This document shows positions 1-10,109 of a stretch of DNA of 64,000 bases, piece after piece. The stretch is from Euleptes europaea (lineage: Eukaryota > Chordata > Lepidosauria > Squamata > Sphaerodactylidae). The stretch spans positions 12,965,821 through 13,029,820 of the forward strand of contig NC_079312.1 of assembly GCF_029931775.1 (NCBI RefSeq), read 5' to 3'. The notes beneath the pieces are model-generated. The model was not told the DNA's origin. It did not search any database and was given only the letters and a program-made list of their open reading frames with translations. Within the stretch, counting starts at the first letter, position 1. Each line of letters opens with the position of its first letter. The translations under genes were made by a program, and so were the position numbers.

Positions 1-205
1 CACTTTCTATGCATTCCCAGCGATGTATTAAGAGTTTGAAAACGTTATAAAAAAATACTGTTCGCACTTTGCTTGGCCCCTTGAGCTATGAAGACGTCTC
101 CCAACCATTTATAAGCCGTGGTATCCAAAAACCCTTTTAAAGCGCTGTTTTTAATAACGTTTTCAAACGCCTAATACATCGCTGGGAATACGAAGTGCGG
201 GAACC
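1..205. mobile_element. Foldback MITE (non-autonomous DNA transposon)
   Basis: The first ~48 bases and bases ~155-201 are near-perfect inverted copies of each other (shared core CCCAGCGATGTATTA, then GTTTGAAAACGTTAT). The left end probably starts a few bases before the window. No coding capacity. Superfamily not determined because the target duplication cannot be seen. Confidence 0.65.
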
Positions 206-257
206 CTTAGAGTGGCAGAGCACAGCCAGTGAGTCCCACTACATCTTTCCCAGATCA

Positions 258-485
<228 letters not shown>

Positions 486-539
486 TTATTTCACAGCAAA
501 ACTGGCCCGTGAAGACACAAAGAGACAATGAACAGTTCA

Positions 540-877
540 TGGGAGAATGGGAGGCATGGATGAATTACTGTGAATAGGAACTTGGTTTGGGGAAAATGGA
601 AGGTTACTCTTTACTCTGATCCAGAATGTAAAATTTTATATGAACTGAAGTTTGGAATGATATTAATATTGGGATCAGAACATATTAACGGAGGATTGTA
701 ATACTTTATTAAGAGGTAGACGGAGGTGGTGGGGAAGTCAATTTATTTTTATGTTCACTTATAATTAAGACAACAAATGATAAAACTGTGATTTGGATAT
801 TACTTTTAAATTGTTGTTAAAATGATGAAGAATTTATATTTGAAAAACCAATAAAATTTATTAAAAAAAAAAAAAAA
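540..877 (+). mobile_element. L1 LINE 3' untranslated fragment
   Basis: AT-rich sequence ending in AACCAATAAAATTTATT followed by a long poly(A), the usual 3' end of squamate L1 elements. 5' truncated, with no ORF. It lies in the first intron of the KRAB gene. The left boundary is uncertain. Confidence 0.55.
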
Positions 878-879
878 CA

Positions 880-1003
880 GCCAAACATGCCCAGATCTCC
901 AACCACCCCCTGGAGGTCAGTCCCTCCCCAAAGTCTGCCTTCCCCAGGCTCCGCCCCCCCAAATCTCAAGGAATTTCCCAACCTGGAGTTGGCAGCCCTA
1001 CTC
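880..1003 (-). mobile_element. GGTTGCCA-type MITE, one end only
   Basis: Matches one half of a ~200-bp repeat that recurs through the window (TAGGGTTGCCA ... TGGCAACCCTA ends, with an internal CTGATCTCCAG / GACTCTATGGCATT body). Only the CTCCGCCCCC ... AACCTGGAGTTGGCAG half remains. Confidence 0.5.
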
Positions 1004-1005
1004 CA

Positions 1006-1293
1006 CAGGGGTGTAGTGGTTAAGAGCGGTGGTTTGGAGCAGTGATCTGGAGAAGCGGGTTTGATTCCCCACTCCTCCGCATGAGCGTCGGAGGCTAATC
1101 TGGTGGACTGGATTGGTTTCCCCGCTCTTCCCCACGAAGCCAGCTGGGTGACCTTGGGCTAGTCACGCTCTCTCAGCCCCACCTACCTCTCAGGGTGTCT
1201 GTTGTGGGGAGGGGAAGGGAAGGAGATTGTAAGCCGGTTTGATTCTGCCTTAAGTGGTAGAGAAAGTCAGCATACAAAAACCAACTCTTCTAC
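1006..1293 (+). mobile_element. tRNA-derived SINE (type ending in CCAACTCTTCTT)
   Basis: Has an A-box-like GTGTAGTGGTTAAGAG and a B-box-like GGTTTGATTCCCC, then a ~200-bp unique body and the tail AAAACCAACTCTTCT. This is the commonest SINE of the window. This copy abuts the splice donor of the KRAB-gene start exon. Confidence 0.7.
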
Positions 1294-1298
1294 CTTAC

Positions 1299-1380
1299 CT
1301 CAGCTTGCTCCATGGCAGCTTCACCACACGGAGGTGATGGAGAAGGCACCGAGGGTCTCTTTTCGCCGTTGCCTAGAAGA
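1299..1380 (-). CDS. Start exon (5'UTR plus first five codons) of the KRAB zinc-finger gene
   Basis: On the minus strand an acceptor (TTTCTTTCCTCAG) ends at 1381. It is followed by 82 nt that end in ATG GAG CAA GCT GAG and then the donor GTAAGG (1298 leftwards). The five codons MEQAE end in phase 0 and join directly to GPVSFEEV of the 127-nt KRAB exon. Short start exons of this kind are usual in vertebrate KRAB-ZNF genes. The ATG is at 1313-1311. A tRNA-derived SINE ends only about five bases downstream of the donor, without changing it. Upstream non-coding exons were not identified. Confidence 0.75.
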
Positions 1381-1930
1381 CTGAGGAAAGAAAGTTGGCA
1401 GAAAAACCCTCTTTGCTACACACACATTTTCTGCACTAGTCTCCTGAGGGTACCTCTATCAGGATTTTCTTCTGGGCACAATTCGACTCAACAGATTTGA
1501 TCGTAGAAAGGATCAGGAGTGTTTCAGCCCACATCTCTCCCCCCCCCCCACCCATCCATTCTATATGCAGGGAGGTCCCAAGTTCTTCATTCATCTGTCC
1601 CCCTCCCCTTTGGGCCATATTTCCTCCCAAACTCTGCAACTCCATCACTGGGCGATGAGTCCCTGACCTGGCCGAAAGTCAATCTATCCCCCCAACCCCA
1701 CCCCTGTGAGGAAGAGCTCAGTCGTACTCCACCCATTTAGGAAAATATATTGCTAATGAGACGGGAGGGCCCTGAGATGCTAGAACTAGTCTCAAAGAAG
1801 CAGCTGGGAGATCCCAGCCATGAACTCAGAAATGGCAAATGTTTCTTTTTATAACGGAAAAAAACCTCCCCAATATGTAGAAAGTTGGCACTGTAAGGAG
1901 AAAGTGTGTGCCCTCTGTCTGTGCTTGTGT
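1381..1930. other. Intergenic or upstream intron, nothing recognised
   Basis: Contains a short C-run near 1542-1551. I see no coding exon, RNA gene or clear repeat. Short ORFs here have no family features. Confidence 0.4.
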
Positions 1931-1932
1931 GT

Positions 1933-2490
1933 GTGTTAAGTGCCGTCCAGTCGCTTCCGACTCATGGCGACCCGATGAATGAAAGTCCTCCAAAATGTCC
2001 TATCTTTGACGGCCTTGCTCAGATCTTGCAAATTGAAGGCTGTGGCTTCCTTTATTGAGTCAATCCATCTCCTGTTGGGTCTTCCTCTTTTCCTGCTGCC
2101 CTCAACTTTTCCTAGCATGACTGTCTTTTCCAGTGACTCTTGTGGTCTCATGATGTGACCAACATACGATAGCCTCAGTTGAGTCATTTTAGCTTCTAGG
2201 GTCAGTTCAGGCTTGATTTGATCTAGAACCCACAGATTTGTTTTTTTTGCAGTCCACGGAGTCCGTAACCCTCTCCTCCAACACCCCATTTCAAAGGAAT
2301 CTATTTTCTTCCTATCCGCTTTCTTCACTGTCCAGCTTTCACACCCATTCATAGTAATAGGGAATACGATGGCATGAATTAATCTTGGTGGCCAGTGACA
2401 CCTTACACTTCAAAATATTTTCTAGCTCCTTCATGGCTGCCCTTCCCAGTTTCAATCTCCTTCTGATTTCTTGGCTGTGCTGTTTTTCTG
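1933..2490 (-). mobile_element. BovB (RTE-class) LINE 3' end
   Basis: The minus strand encodes the C-terminal tail of BovB/RTE ORF2: MNGCESWTVKKADRKKIDSF, then the GHIMR, LEKTVMLGK, RKRGRPNRRW and FIHRVA motifs in family order (2352-1936). It ends in the standard 3' terminus GTCGCCATGAGTCGGAAGCGAC at about 1935. 5' truncated. BovB supplies the retrotransposition machinery used by Sauria SINEs, which share its tail. Confidence 0.85.
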
Positions 2491-2659
2491 TTGCGGGGAG
2501 TTTTTAAACACAGGCAAACATTCCATAATGTGATTTTCTACCTGCAGTCTGAAGTGACGCTGCCCACTCTATCGCCTCAGGTCTCTCCCACCTGCTCATC
2601 CCGCAAGTATGACCCAGGCCTCTTCCACATGGACCAGGTGGGTGTTTTGTTGCTTGTTA

Positions 2660-3291
2660 GGATTGCCAACCTCCAGGTGGTGGCTGGAGATCTCCTGGGA
2701 TTACAACTGATCTCCCCCTACAAACCTCCTGCCCCTCCTGCTGTTCCCCAGCTTTGAACCATCACTCCCCTAGGGTTGGCCAACCTTCAGGTAGGGCCTG
2801 GAGAATTACAACTGATCTCCAGAGTACAGAGATCAGTTCCCTTAGAGAAAATGGATTGGGGGGGGGGGGGAGTTGGACTCTATGACATTATATCCCACTG
2901 ACTAGGTCCCTCCCCTCCCCAAAACCCCACCCCACATAGGTAAGGTAAAGGTCCCCTGTGCAAGCACTGGGTCATTCCTGACCCATGGGGTGACATCGCA
3001 TCCCGACGTTTACTAGGCAGACTTTGTTTACGGGGTGGTTTGCCAGTGCCTTCCCCAGTCATCTTCCCTTTAACCCCAGCAAGCTGGGGACTCATTTCAC
3101 CGACCTCGGAAGGATGGAAGGCTGAGTCAACCTTGAGCCGGCGACCTGAAACCGACTCCCGTGGGGATCGAACTCAGGTCGTGAGCAGAGCTTTTGACTG
3201 CAGTACTGCTGCTTACCACTCTGCGCCACGGGGCACCCCACATAGGATGCTCCCAAATCTCCAAGAATTTCCCAACCTGGAGCTGCCAACC
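2660..3291 (+). mobile_element. GGTTGCCA-type MITE copies, the second split by a Sauria SINE
   Basis: A partial copy at 2660-2758 is followed by a second copy at 2771-2940 that resumes at 3235-3291. Between them a Sauria SINE (2941-3234, minus orientation) is flanked by a duplication of CCCCACATAGG. A G-run (2855-2870) lies inside the second MITE. Confidence 0.65.
2941..3234 (-). mobile_element. Sauria-type SINE, near full length
   Basis: On the minus strand: a GCCCCGTGGCGCAGAGTGG tRNA-like head, then the body AGCCTTCCATCCTTCCGAGG, then CACTGGCAAACCACCCCG, and the BovB-like tail GGGACCTTTACCTTA. Inserted in a MITE with a target duplication. Confidence 0.85.
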
Positions 3292-3745
3292 TAAACCCCT
3301 TCTCAATCCAAACCCAAAAGAAGGTCAAGAAGGGTCCATTCTGTGTCATCTTTAAACCCACAGCTGATCTTTGGGGGATTCTTTGGCTTCGTGCAAAGTG
3401 GCTCCTCTGATGCAAGAAAAGGGAAGGTCAGAAGCTGGCATTTCCCCCTTTTGGCTGCTTTCTCCCTGTCTTGCTTGGCAGCCCCCCCCCCCCATATTCC
3501 CCCTTATGCCCCCCAAAGACCTTTGAGCTCACCCGATTCCTTCCCAGCCATACAAGGAGCAGCCTGGGAAATTCAAAGAGGGGTTCCTCTTGCAAGGGCT
3601 GGTTGGGTTGGAGGAAATCACTTTCTCTGCACCCCACCCCACCCTCACCCCCACCCACATGTGCCTCTCTAGGGCTGTGGATTCTCTTGCTTTAACCCTT
3701 GAAGGGGAATCTTACCAGTTAAAAAGGAAAATGAAATAAATAAAA

Positions 3746-3888
3746 TGAGCCCCGTGGCGCAGGGTGGGAAGCTGCAGTACTGCAGTCCCAAGCTCTGCTC
3801 TCGACCTGAGTTCGATCCCAACGGAAGTCATGGGTCAGGAATGACTCAGTGCTTGCACAGGGGACCTTTACCTTTTTAAAAATGAAAA
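3746..3888 (+). mobile_element. Sauria SINE with internal deletion
   Basis: Head (CCCCGTGGCGCAG) and tail (GCACAGGGGACCTTTACC) are present, but the middle ~150 bases are missing. Confidence 0.75.
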
Positions 3889-3962
3889 TGCAGGCACGAA
3901 ATATCACCAAATGCACAGCAAGGTTGCCACCTCTGGCTGGGGAAGGGGGGAGATAGGCGTAG

Positions 3963-4056
3963 CCTATGGAGGGGGAAACTTGGGGAAGGATTTCACCCAG
4001 AGTCTATGGTATACCATCGACTCTGAAATCCTTCCCCGAGTTTCCCCCTCCATAGG
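3963..4056. repeat. Local inverted repeat (arms ~46 bp)
   Basis: CCTATGGAGGGGGAAACTTG with GGGAAGGATTTC is repeated in reverse complement immediately after, with almost no spacer. It sits inside MITE-like sequence and probably arose by local rearrangement. Confidence 0.7.
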
Positions 4057-4131
4057 TATACCATCGAGTTCTCCAAGGGAACTGATCTGTATAGTCTGGA
4101 AACTAGTTGTAATTCTGCAGGGTGATCAGTA

Positions 4132-4328
4132 GGGTTGCCAGCTCCGGGATTGGAAAAACCTGGAGATTTGGGGGGGGGGAACCTCTGAAAGGCGGAGGTT
4201 GGGGAGGGGAGGGACTTGATTGCCATAAAGTCCAATTGACAAGGTGGCTATATTCTCCAGGGGAACTGATCTCTATCGCCTGGAGATCAGTTGTAATAGT
4301 GGGAGATCTTCAGCCACCACCTGCAGCC
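4132..4328 (-). mobile_element. GGTTGCCA-type MITE interrupted at its end
   Basis: Starts TAGGGTTGCCAGCTCCGGG and runs through the shared body to GGAGATCTTCAGCCACCACC, where a foldback element has inserted. Confidence 0.65.
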
Positions 4329-4707
4329 TTACAATACAAAATAGGCACCTCCGTGCCAATACCAATGGTTAGAAAATCTGCAACGGAGTCTCCAGTACAA
4401 AAGTAGCAAAAAATACTTATTGGTGCTTACACATGTAACATCAACAATACAAGAGTGAAAGATACATATAAGAACAATCAAAGCTATATACAGTATGTAC
4501 AATCTAAGTAAGGTGCAGTCTCAATGCACCAATTGCCATGTTCTTTCAAGTAAATGTTGTATTTTCTTCAAAAGGTCCAATAGTAGGTACTACTATTGAT
4601 TGTTCTTATATGTATCTTTCACGCTTGTATTGTTGATGTTACATGTGTAAGCACCAATAAGAATTTTTTGCTACTTTTGTCCTGGAGACTCCGTTGCAGA
4701 TTTTCTA
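4329..4707. mobile_element. Foldback element with ~115-bp inverted arms
   Basis: The left arm (about 4369-4482) and right arm (about 4594-4707) are near-perfect reverse complements around a ~110-base centre. The unit is flanked by an exact 13-bp duplication ACCACCTGCAGCC (4316-4328 and 4708-4720). Target duplications of 10-15 bp and inverted copies are usual for Penelope-like elements, but I see no protein remnant or terminal motif that proves it. Confidence 0.7.
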
Positions 4708-4720
4708 ACCACCTGCAGCC

Positions 4721-5349
4721 TGGCAGCACGAGGGCTCATATATTAGTGAACCAAATTGGTAAGTATTAGGTTGTAATTAAATCATTTATTCTAACACAGT
4801 TAGAGTATTAATTTGTGCTGTAGTCTGCATCATAAAACAAAAACAGTCAGCAATCAGAACGTCAATCCGCTATCGAGCTATTAATCAGGCATAGCAACAG
4901 ATGCGATATAAATGAAAAGTACAAAGAAAAGGAATAGAATTGCAATTCAACAACGACGGGGTAAGTCCATGTAGAAATATCTCAACTTGTATCAGCGTCT
5001 GCACTCATTCTTGACCACGAAGGTTCCAGATCATAGACAAGCGGTTCTGTCACAAAGATGGGTGCCATTAAGTCTAGAGGGAGAACCCGAAGGCAAGATA
5101 ATTCAACCCAAAAGAGAACGCGAAGCTAGCGTGTCACGTTTCGATATGCTTCATCAGCTCATTCCTTGTTTATTGGCTCCGTGAGCATGTCAAAAACAAA
5201 CTGTAACGCATGCTGTCGGATGCCTCAAGAAGCCAGACAAGTGCGTCTATCTGTTCTAACTGTTATGCGCGCATACATACATACACACTTACATACATAC
5301 CTCCCATCAGAGTAGCCGGATCTATTTTGATGGGATGATGCAAAATTAG
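4721..5349. other. Intergenic, unassigned sequence
   Basis: No gene seen. The stretch 4990-5210 resembles an old retroelement tail, with a weak hammerhead-like motif on the minus strand near 5138-5157. A short (CATA)n microsatellite lies at 5270-5300. Confidence 0.35.
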
Positions 5350-5650
5350 AATCACAGAATCGTAGAGTTGGAAGGGACCACCAGGGTCATCTAGTCCAAC
5401 CCCCTGCACAATGCAGGAAATTCACAACTACCTTCCCGACACACACACCCAGTGACCCCTACTCCATGCCCAGAGGATGGCCAAGATGCCCTCCCCTCTC
5501 ATCATCTGCCCAAGGTCACAGAATCAGCATTGCTGACAGATGGCCATCTAGCCTCTGCTTAAAAACCTCCAGGGAAGGAGAGCTCACCACCTCCCGAGGA
5601 AGCCTGTTCCACTGAGGAACCACTCTGTTAAAAATATAGAAGTGGGGACC
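5350..5650 (-). mobile_element. CR1 LINE 3' end
   Basis: Reverse complement of the CR1 3' terminus: AATCACAGAATCGTAGAG (the CR1 ATTCTATG tail), GGTCATCTAGTCCAACCCCC and CACAATGCAGGAAATTCAC, extending into the end of the ORF2 region. Confidence 0.85.
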
Positions 5651-6044
5651 CGCAAGGACTTGCGGGAGGCATCTCACTCCCCCTCCACTATCCTCTTTCC
5701 CTTTCCCGAAAGCCCCCATAACCTCTCCCCTTTTCCTGCTTCCTTCTCTCCTTACCGCTGAACGGACAACCTGCATTTATCTACCTTTCTGTCTTCAGCT
5801 TTCCCTCTCCCTCCCCAGCAGCCTCTGCCGAGGAAAACTATGGCCCAACTGTGTGGGGGTGCCATTAGACCAGGCCCATTTGCATTGTAAGGAACCCTGA
5901 AGGATTGGGGGTGGGGGGATCTCCCCTTTTTCTGATTCCTTCTGATATGAAAACATAATATCATTACTTTTTCATGTTAAAAAATTGTATATGTGGCATA
6001 TTTACTGCTGATTTTGTTTCATAACTATCTTACTGCAGGCTAAC

Positions 6045-6422
6045 CTTTGTCTGCCAATCTCCAGGTAGTAGCAGATCTGCTGTTACAACTAATCTCCAGC
6101 CGATAGAGATCAGTTCACCTGGCCGCCTTTGGCCATTGGACTCTATGGCATTTTTTTGAAATATTTTTTTATTTTTATTGTTTATATCCATAAAAAACAA
6201 TATAGTAATGATAATAAAGGGGGGGAAAACAACTATTATTGTAATTTAACAATCAAGTTCCTCTCCCTCTCCGTCTACAAATTAAATGGTATAATCTTTT
6301 GCTAACAGGACTAATCCCAACTCTACGGCCTTGAAGCCCCCTCCCCTCCCTAAGCCCCGCCCTCCCCCAGGCTCCCGCCCCCAAAACCTCCCACCGGTGG
6401 CGGAAAAGGGACCCGGCAACCC
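6045..6422 (+). mobile_element. GGTTGCCA-type MITE split by a poly(T)-led insert
   Basis: MITE halves at ~6045-6150 and ~6312-6422. The insert between them starts with T-rich sequence (an inverted L1-like tail) and is flanked by the near-duplicate ACTCTATGGC / ACTCTACGGC. Confidence 0.5.
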
Positions 6423-6439
6423 GACCCGTCTCCCTTCTT

Positions 6440-6640
6440 TCCCCCCGCCCCGGGCATAGGCGGCGGTTCTGCAAGGTTAAAGTGAGTGAGTCCCTCGCGG
6501 CTGCCTAGAGCGGCTGCCCAGGAAGAAAGCCAAGAGGAGCCACTTCCGGCCCCGCCCGCGGTGGGAAAGTTGCCTTTCCAGTTGCCTGAGCAAGACTGGG
6601 TGGGTTTCGAGGGCGAGGGGGAGAAGAGGGGGGGGGGGAG
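6440..6640 (+). promoter_or_regulatory. Candidate CpG-rich promoter of zinc-finger locus 1
   Basis: A GC- and CpG-rich block containing CACTTCCGG (ETS-type site), GGCCCCGCCC (GC box) and a TGGGAAAGTTGCC stretch. The candidate promoter of locus 2 (29100-29342) has the same CACTTCCGG followed by a GTGGGGAAG-like stretch in the same orientation, which supports a shared ancestral promoter. It lies 1.3 kb upstream of the locus 1 SCAN exon. The transcription start and first exon are not proven. Confidence 0.45.
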
Positions 6641-6857
6641 AGAGGGGGGGGGAGAGAGGGGGGGAAGAGGGGGGGGAGAGAGAGGGGGGGGGGGAGAGAG
6701 GGGGGGAGAGAGGGGGGGGAGAGAGGGGGGGGGGAGGAGGGGGGGAGAGAGGGGGGGGGAGAGAGGGGGGGGAGAGAGGGGGGGGAGAGAGAGGGGGGGA
6801 GGGGGAGAGAGGGGGGGAGGGGGAGAGAGGGGGGAGGGGGAGGACCCCCCCCCAGGA
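6611..6857 (+). repeat. Long polypurine (GGGGGGAGAGA)n microsatellite
   Basis: About 240 bases made almost entirely of G and A on the plus strand, with runs of 5-10 G. It is directly next to the candidate promoter. Such tracts can form triplex or G-quadruplex structures. The Gly/Glu/Arg ORF across it is a by-product. Confidence 0.9.
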
Positions 6858-7146
6858 TAGATTAGGTAGCCTGGAAGGAGGTGGGAGCGGGGCGTACGGT
6901 CTTCACGTTACTGGCAGCCCGCTCACGTGTGCTGCTGTCCCTCTCTCGCAGATCGTAATTAGGACAGCCAGCAGTTGAGCCTCCATGTTCCAAGGCAGCA
7001 TACCATTGGAGACTAGATTGTGGAGACAAAATCCCTCCCACCCCAAGCCTGGAGGGCTGTTGCCTTCATGCTGTGCTAGTGTGCTCCTCGGGCACATCTG
7101 GTTGGCCGCTTTTGGAAACGGTGCTGATCTAGCTGGACCCAATCAA

Positions 7147-7350
7147 TAGGGTTGCCAGGTCCCTTTTCGCCACCGGTTTTTGGGGCGGAGCCTGAGGAGG
7201 AAGGTTTGAGGAGGGGAGGGGCTTCAATGCCATAGAGTGCAATGGCCACAGCGGCCATTTTCTCCAGGTGAACTGATGTCTGTCGGCTGGAGATCAGGTA
7301 TAATAGCAGGAGATCTCCAGCTGTTACCTGGTAGTTGTCAACCCTACCAA
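7147..7350 (-). mobile_element. GGTTGCCA-type MITE
   Basis: Complete copy with inverted ends TAGGGTTGCCA and TGTCAACCCTA. Confidence 0.75.
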
Positions 7351-7965
7351 TGAAGCAGGGCTCTTATAGTCTTATGCACTCCTTTCCAAACTCCTGTTAG
7401 GTATTTCATTTTTACAGATTTTCCTGTCGTATTTGTCTGGCGGCTATTCCCACAGTAAATATACAGCTGTGTTTCTCAATATTTTTGGTATAATGGTGTG
7501 GGGGGATGTTGTGTGAGTGTGAATAACGGTAGCTTTTTGTTCTAAATTCTGTTTTTCATACTTTTAAGTTTGGTCCATTGCTCAGTGAGTTGGAATAAAT
7601 GTGCATGTTTTAAACTAAAAGATTTTTTAACTGTGCTTGCCCTAGAGATGGGGTGTAATCTTACCAGTTAAGCACTTTGAACATTTCTTTCTTATCAGGC
7701 ACTCCAGCCCCCTCTGGCCTCTTACGCTCGCTGATCCTGACCACGGTCTCCCACTCAGGGACAAGGTGCTCTTGTGAGGGAAGATCACTGGGAGCTCTCG
7801 GCTGTGGTTGTATCACGATGAAGCCGGTGACGGCTTTGGGAGTCTCGCTGTAGCGTCAGTTCAGCCTGTGGCTGGAGAAGGAAAATAGGGACAGGGCACA
7901 GAATTGGAGCTGCACTGAGCATCTGTTCGGATTGTGTACGGGAGAAAGGTGTGAAGGGGTCAGAG

Positions 7966-8631
7966 ATGGACCCAGCAGAAAAAAGCTGTCTTGTCGCCCG
8001 AGATGGCAGCATCAAGGGATTCTGGGAAGGCATCGCCCTAGGACGTGTGAAAGAGGAGCCAGACGAAGGGCTGCAGCAGAGGTGGGAAGCCCAATGGCAG
8101 GTAGTCGAGACCCCCAGTTCAGAAGGGGGGGCAGTCAAGACAACAAAGAAACTCAGGCTGTTCTCAGTCCCCTCTTGGCGTCGGTCAACAGCTTATTGGA
8201 TACGAGGTCCCCCAGCTCCTGTTTGGTTCCCTCAAGGAGACTCAACAGCCCGAAGATGCTTTGTTGGCCAAAGACAAGGCAGCCTGTAGAAAAATAAAGG
8301 ATGAGTTCCCAGTTGGGGAAGAATACGAGGAAGTGATCCTGAGAGACGACACTGTCGCCTGGGACGCAGAGCGCCAAAGGTTCCGGTGAGCTCTGCTACC
8401 AGGAGGCCAGGGGGCCACGAGGAACTGATGGGGCGCTCCGAGATCTTTGCCATGGATGGTTGAAGCCTGAGAGATGCACCAAGGGAGCAGATCCTGGAGC
8501 AGCTGATCCTGGAGCAGTTCCTGGCCATCCTGCCCCCGGAGATGCAGAGCTGGGTGAAGGCACATTGCCCAGACAGCTGTCCTCAGGCGGTGGCTCTAGC
8601 GGAGGGTTTTCTGGTCATCCAGAAGCAAGAG
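7966..8631 (+). pseudogene. SCAN exon of zinc-finger locus 1, frame-disrupted
   Basis: The SCAN domain mediates dimerisation between zinc-finger transcription factors. The exon opens with MDPAEKSCLVARDGSIKGFW (ATG at 7966), which aligns with the N-terminal region of locus 3 (ESIQDFWKR..., LQRQWES, PPNSEGE). Later segments encode [37 protein letters not shown] and [12 protein letters not shown], all diagnostic SCAN pieces, but in different frames. Comparison with loci 2 and 3 shows three apparent one-base insertions: between about 8120 and 8170, an extra T at 8387, and an extra G in 8483-8485. Together they restore the starting frame. The donor GTGAGA follows 8631 in phase 0. An acceptor (TTTCTTTCTTATCAG) at about 7698 may start the exon. 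Either the SCAN exon is dead or the assembly has indel errors in short homopolymers. Confidence 0.75.
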
Positions 8632-8754
8632 GTGAGAACATCCGGTGGCTAGTGGTGTGAGAGAGCAGGCAGATTTTGCCCCGTTCTGTACAGGGAGGGG
8701 AGTCTGTGTGCAGCCGCATCCTCATTTGAAGGATTTTGGGTTGTGCAGAAAGTA

Positions 8755-9012
8755 GGAGAACTAACTTGGTGTATGGCTAAGAACGGTGGACTCTTGTCTT
8801 GTGAACCTGGTTAGTTTCCCCTCTCATGCACATGCAGCCTGCTTCGTGATCTTGGGCTAGTCACAGCTCTCTCCGAACTCTCTCAGCCTCACTTACCTCA
8901 CAAGGTGTCTGTTTTGGGGAGAGGAAGGGAAGGAGACTGTAAGCCAGTTTGATTCTCCTTAAAATGTAGAGAAAGCATATTTAAAAAAACCCAACTCTTC
9001 TTCTTCTTTCCC
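8755..9012 (+). mobile_element. tRNA-derived SINE (CCAACTCTTCTT type)
   Basis: Carries the body motifs GGGCTAGTCACAGCTCTCTC, CTCACAAGGTGTCTGTTTTG and the tail AACCCAACTCTTCTTCTTC. The head is degraded. Confidence 0.65.
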
Positions 9013-9220
9013 CCCCTGGGCTGTATAGGGATGTAGGAGTCTTATCTCACTACAGATGCTAATTTTCTGACTTGAAGCATTCTCCCTTGCTCTAATCAAG
9101 CTGACTGCACTTTGCGTTAATCCACCTCCGCATCCCGAGTTCCTTCTCTGCAACACACCTCCCACCTTCTTACAGGGATATAAGGACTCAGGGGTTTCCA
9201 TTCCAATGAGGGGAGCTTTG

Positions 9221-9297
9221 ACTCTCGTAAGCTTACACCCCGAAAATCTTGTTGGCCTCTAAGGTGCTACTGGACTTGAATCTAGCTGTAGAGCCTT
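9221..9297 (+). mobile_element. Penelope-like terminal fragment
   Basis: CGTAAGCTTACACCCCGAAA then TTGGCCTCTAAGGTGCTACT matches the end sequence seen at 23897-23965 and in the larger Penelope-type copies of this window. Confidence 0.5.
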
Positions 9298-9489
9298 TTG
9301 GTTGCCATCTGATTCAGAGCAGCCAGGTTAGGAATCTGTGAGCCAGGAAGGTCAAACTGGATTTGGGCATTGGACTGTTTTGAGCAATGGCCATGGCGAC
9401 CCCCAAATTTGCTCTGTCTCATCTAATTCCATTCTTGTTGTCCATGTTTCTTTCATCCTACCCTGAATGTTTGTTTCAGGTGCCAGGGC

Positions 9490-9980
9490 ATCCATCTGTT
9501 CTCCTGCGGCTTTAGGCCTTAATAACGGCTTGGGTAAAATGGCTAGGTTTTGGATAATCTAGAGGTACCTTCTCAACGCTGTGTTTTTTTATTAGCTAGG
9601 GTTAACGCATTCCCATCTAGGATGCTCTCAGGCCGATATCTTCAGATCCCCAGGCATGAACATTTATGCCCATGTGGTTTAAATTTGCTTGATACAATTG
9701 ATCACATCTTTTTAGATTGCCCTTTTTATGTGGCTCTGTGGGATAAACTGTTATTTACTTTGCTCCATGAGATACAGGAGCAATGAAGTGAAATGTAAAT
9801 TTCTCTTGAGTGATCAGGATCCTAAAATTACGGCTACTGTGGCTGAATTTCTTACAGGAGTTCTTAAAGAACAAGAAACGTTTTATTAACTTGAATTGTG
9901 AGTTATATGTATTGTCCTTTGGAGGTATATTGTTGTTTTATTTTTGTTCTCTGGCATGCCAATAAAGGATGATGATGATG
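9490..9980 (+). mobile_element. Non-LTR LINE 3' end inserted into the KRAB-like exon of locus 1
   Basis: Encodes a LINE ORF2 C-terminal zinc-binding tail (CPCGLNLLDTIDHIFLDCPF) followed by a 3'UTR and the tail CCAATAAAGGATGATGATGA. It is flanked by an exact 12-bp duplication AGGTGCCAGGGC (9478-9489 and 9981-9992). The left copy is the original acceptor AG plus the first ten exon bases, preceded by a good pyrimidine tract. The right copy keeps AG plus the exon start but has only LINE tail upstream. Clade not fixed (I, L2 or Vingi-like). Confidence 0.8.
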
Positions 9981-9982
9981 AG

Positions 9983-10109
9983 GTGCCAGGGCCACTCCAG
10001 AAGGAGGCGGGCGATTTCCCCAAGGTCGAGGGGCCTCTGTGGGACTCCAGCAAATGTCCGCTTTTTAGAGAGATCAAGCAGGAGAGTGACAGCAATCCCA
10101 CCGCGCCAG
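9983..10109 (+). CDS. KRAB-A-like exon of zinc-finger locus 1 (LINE-interrupted)
   Basis: Reads VPGPLQKEAGDFPKVEGPLW, then FREIKQESDSNPTAPG, and ends at the donor GTAAGG. It is 127 nt, enters in phase 0 and leaves in phase 1, the same as the locus 2 exon and the true KRAB-A exon at 335-461. It keeps a SUMO-type motif IKQE. A LINE (9490-9980) entered ten bases into the exon and duplicated the acceptor AG together with the exon start, so the intact-looking copy now lacks its polypyrimidine tract. Splicing into it is doubtful; use of the original acceptor at 9479 would pull LINE sequence into the mRNA. KRAB origin is inferred from length, phase and weak sequence similarity. Confidence 0.7.

Noticed and set aside
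5133-5165. Third hammerhead-like core (CTGATGA ... GAAAC on the minus strand)
   Set aside because: Stems I and II do not pair convincingly and the expected cleavage triplet is absent.
6486-6860. Gly/Glu/Arg-rich ORF
   Set aside because: It is the translation of the polypurine microsatellite.
7951-7965. Earlier in-frame ATG for the locus 1 SCAN exon
   Set aside because: Only five codons upstream; MDPAEK fits the family start better, although this cannot be settled from sequence.
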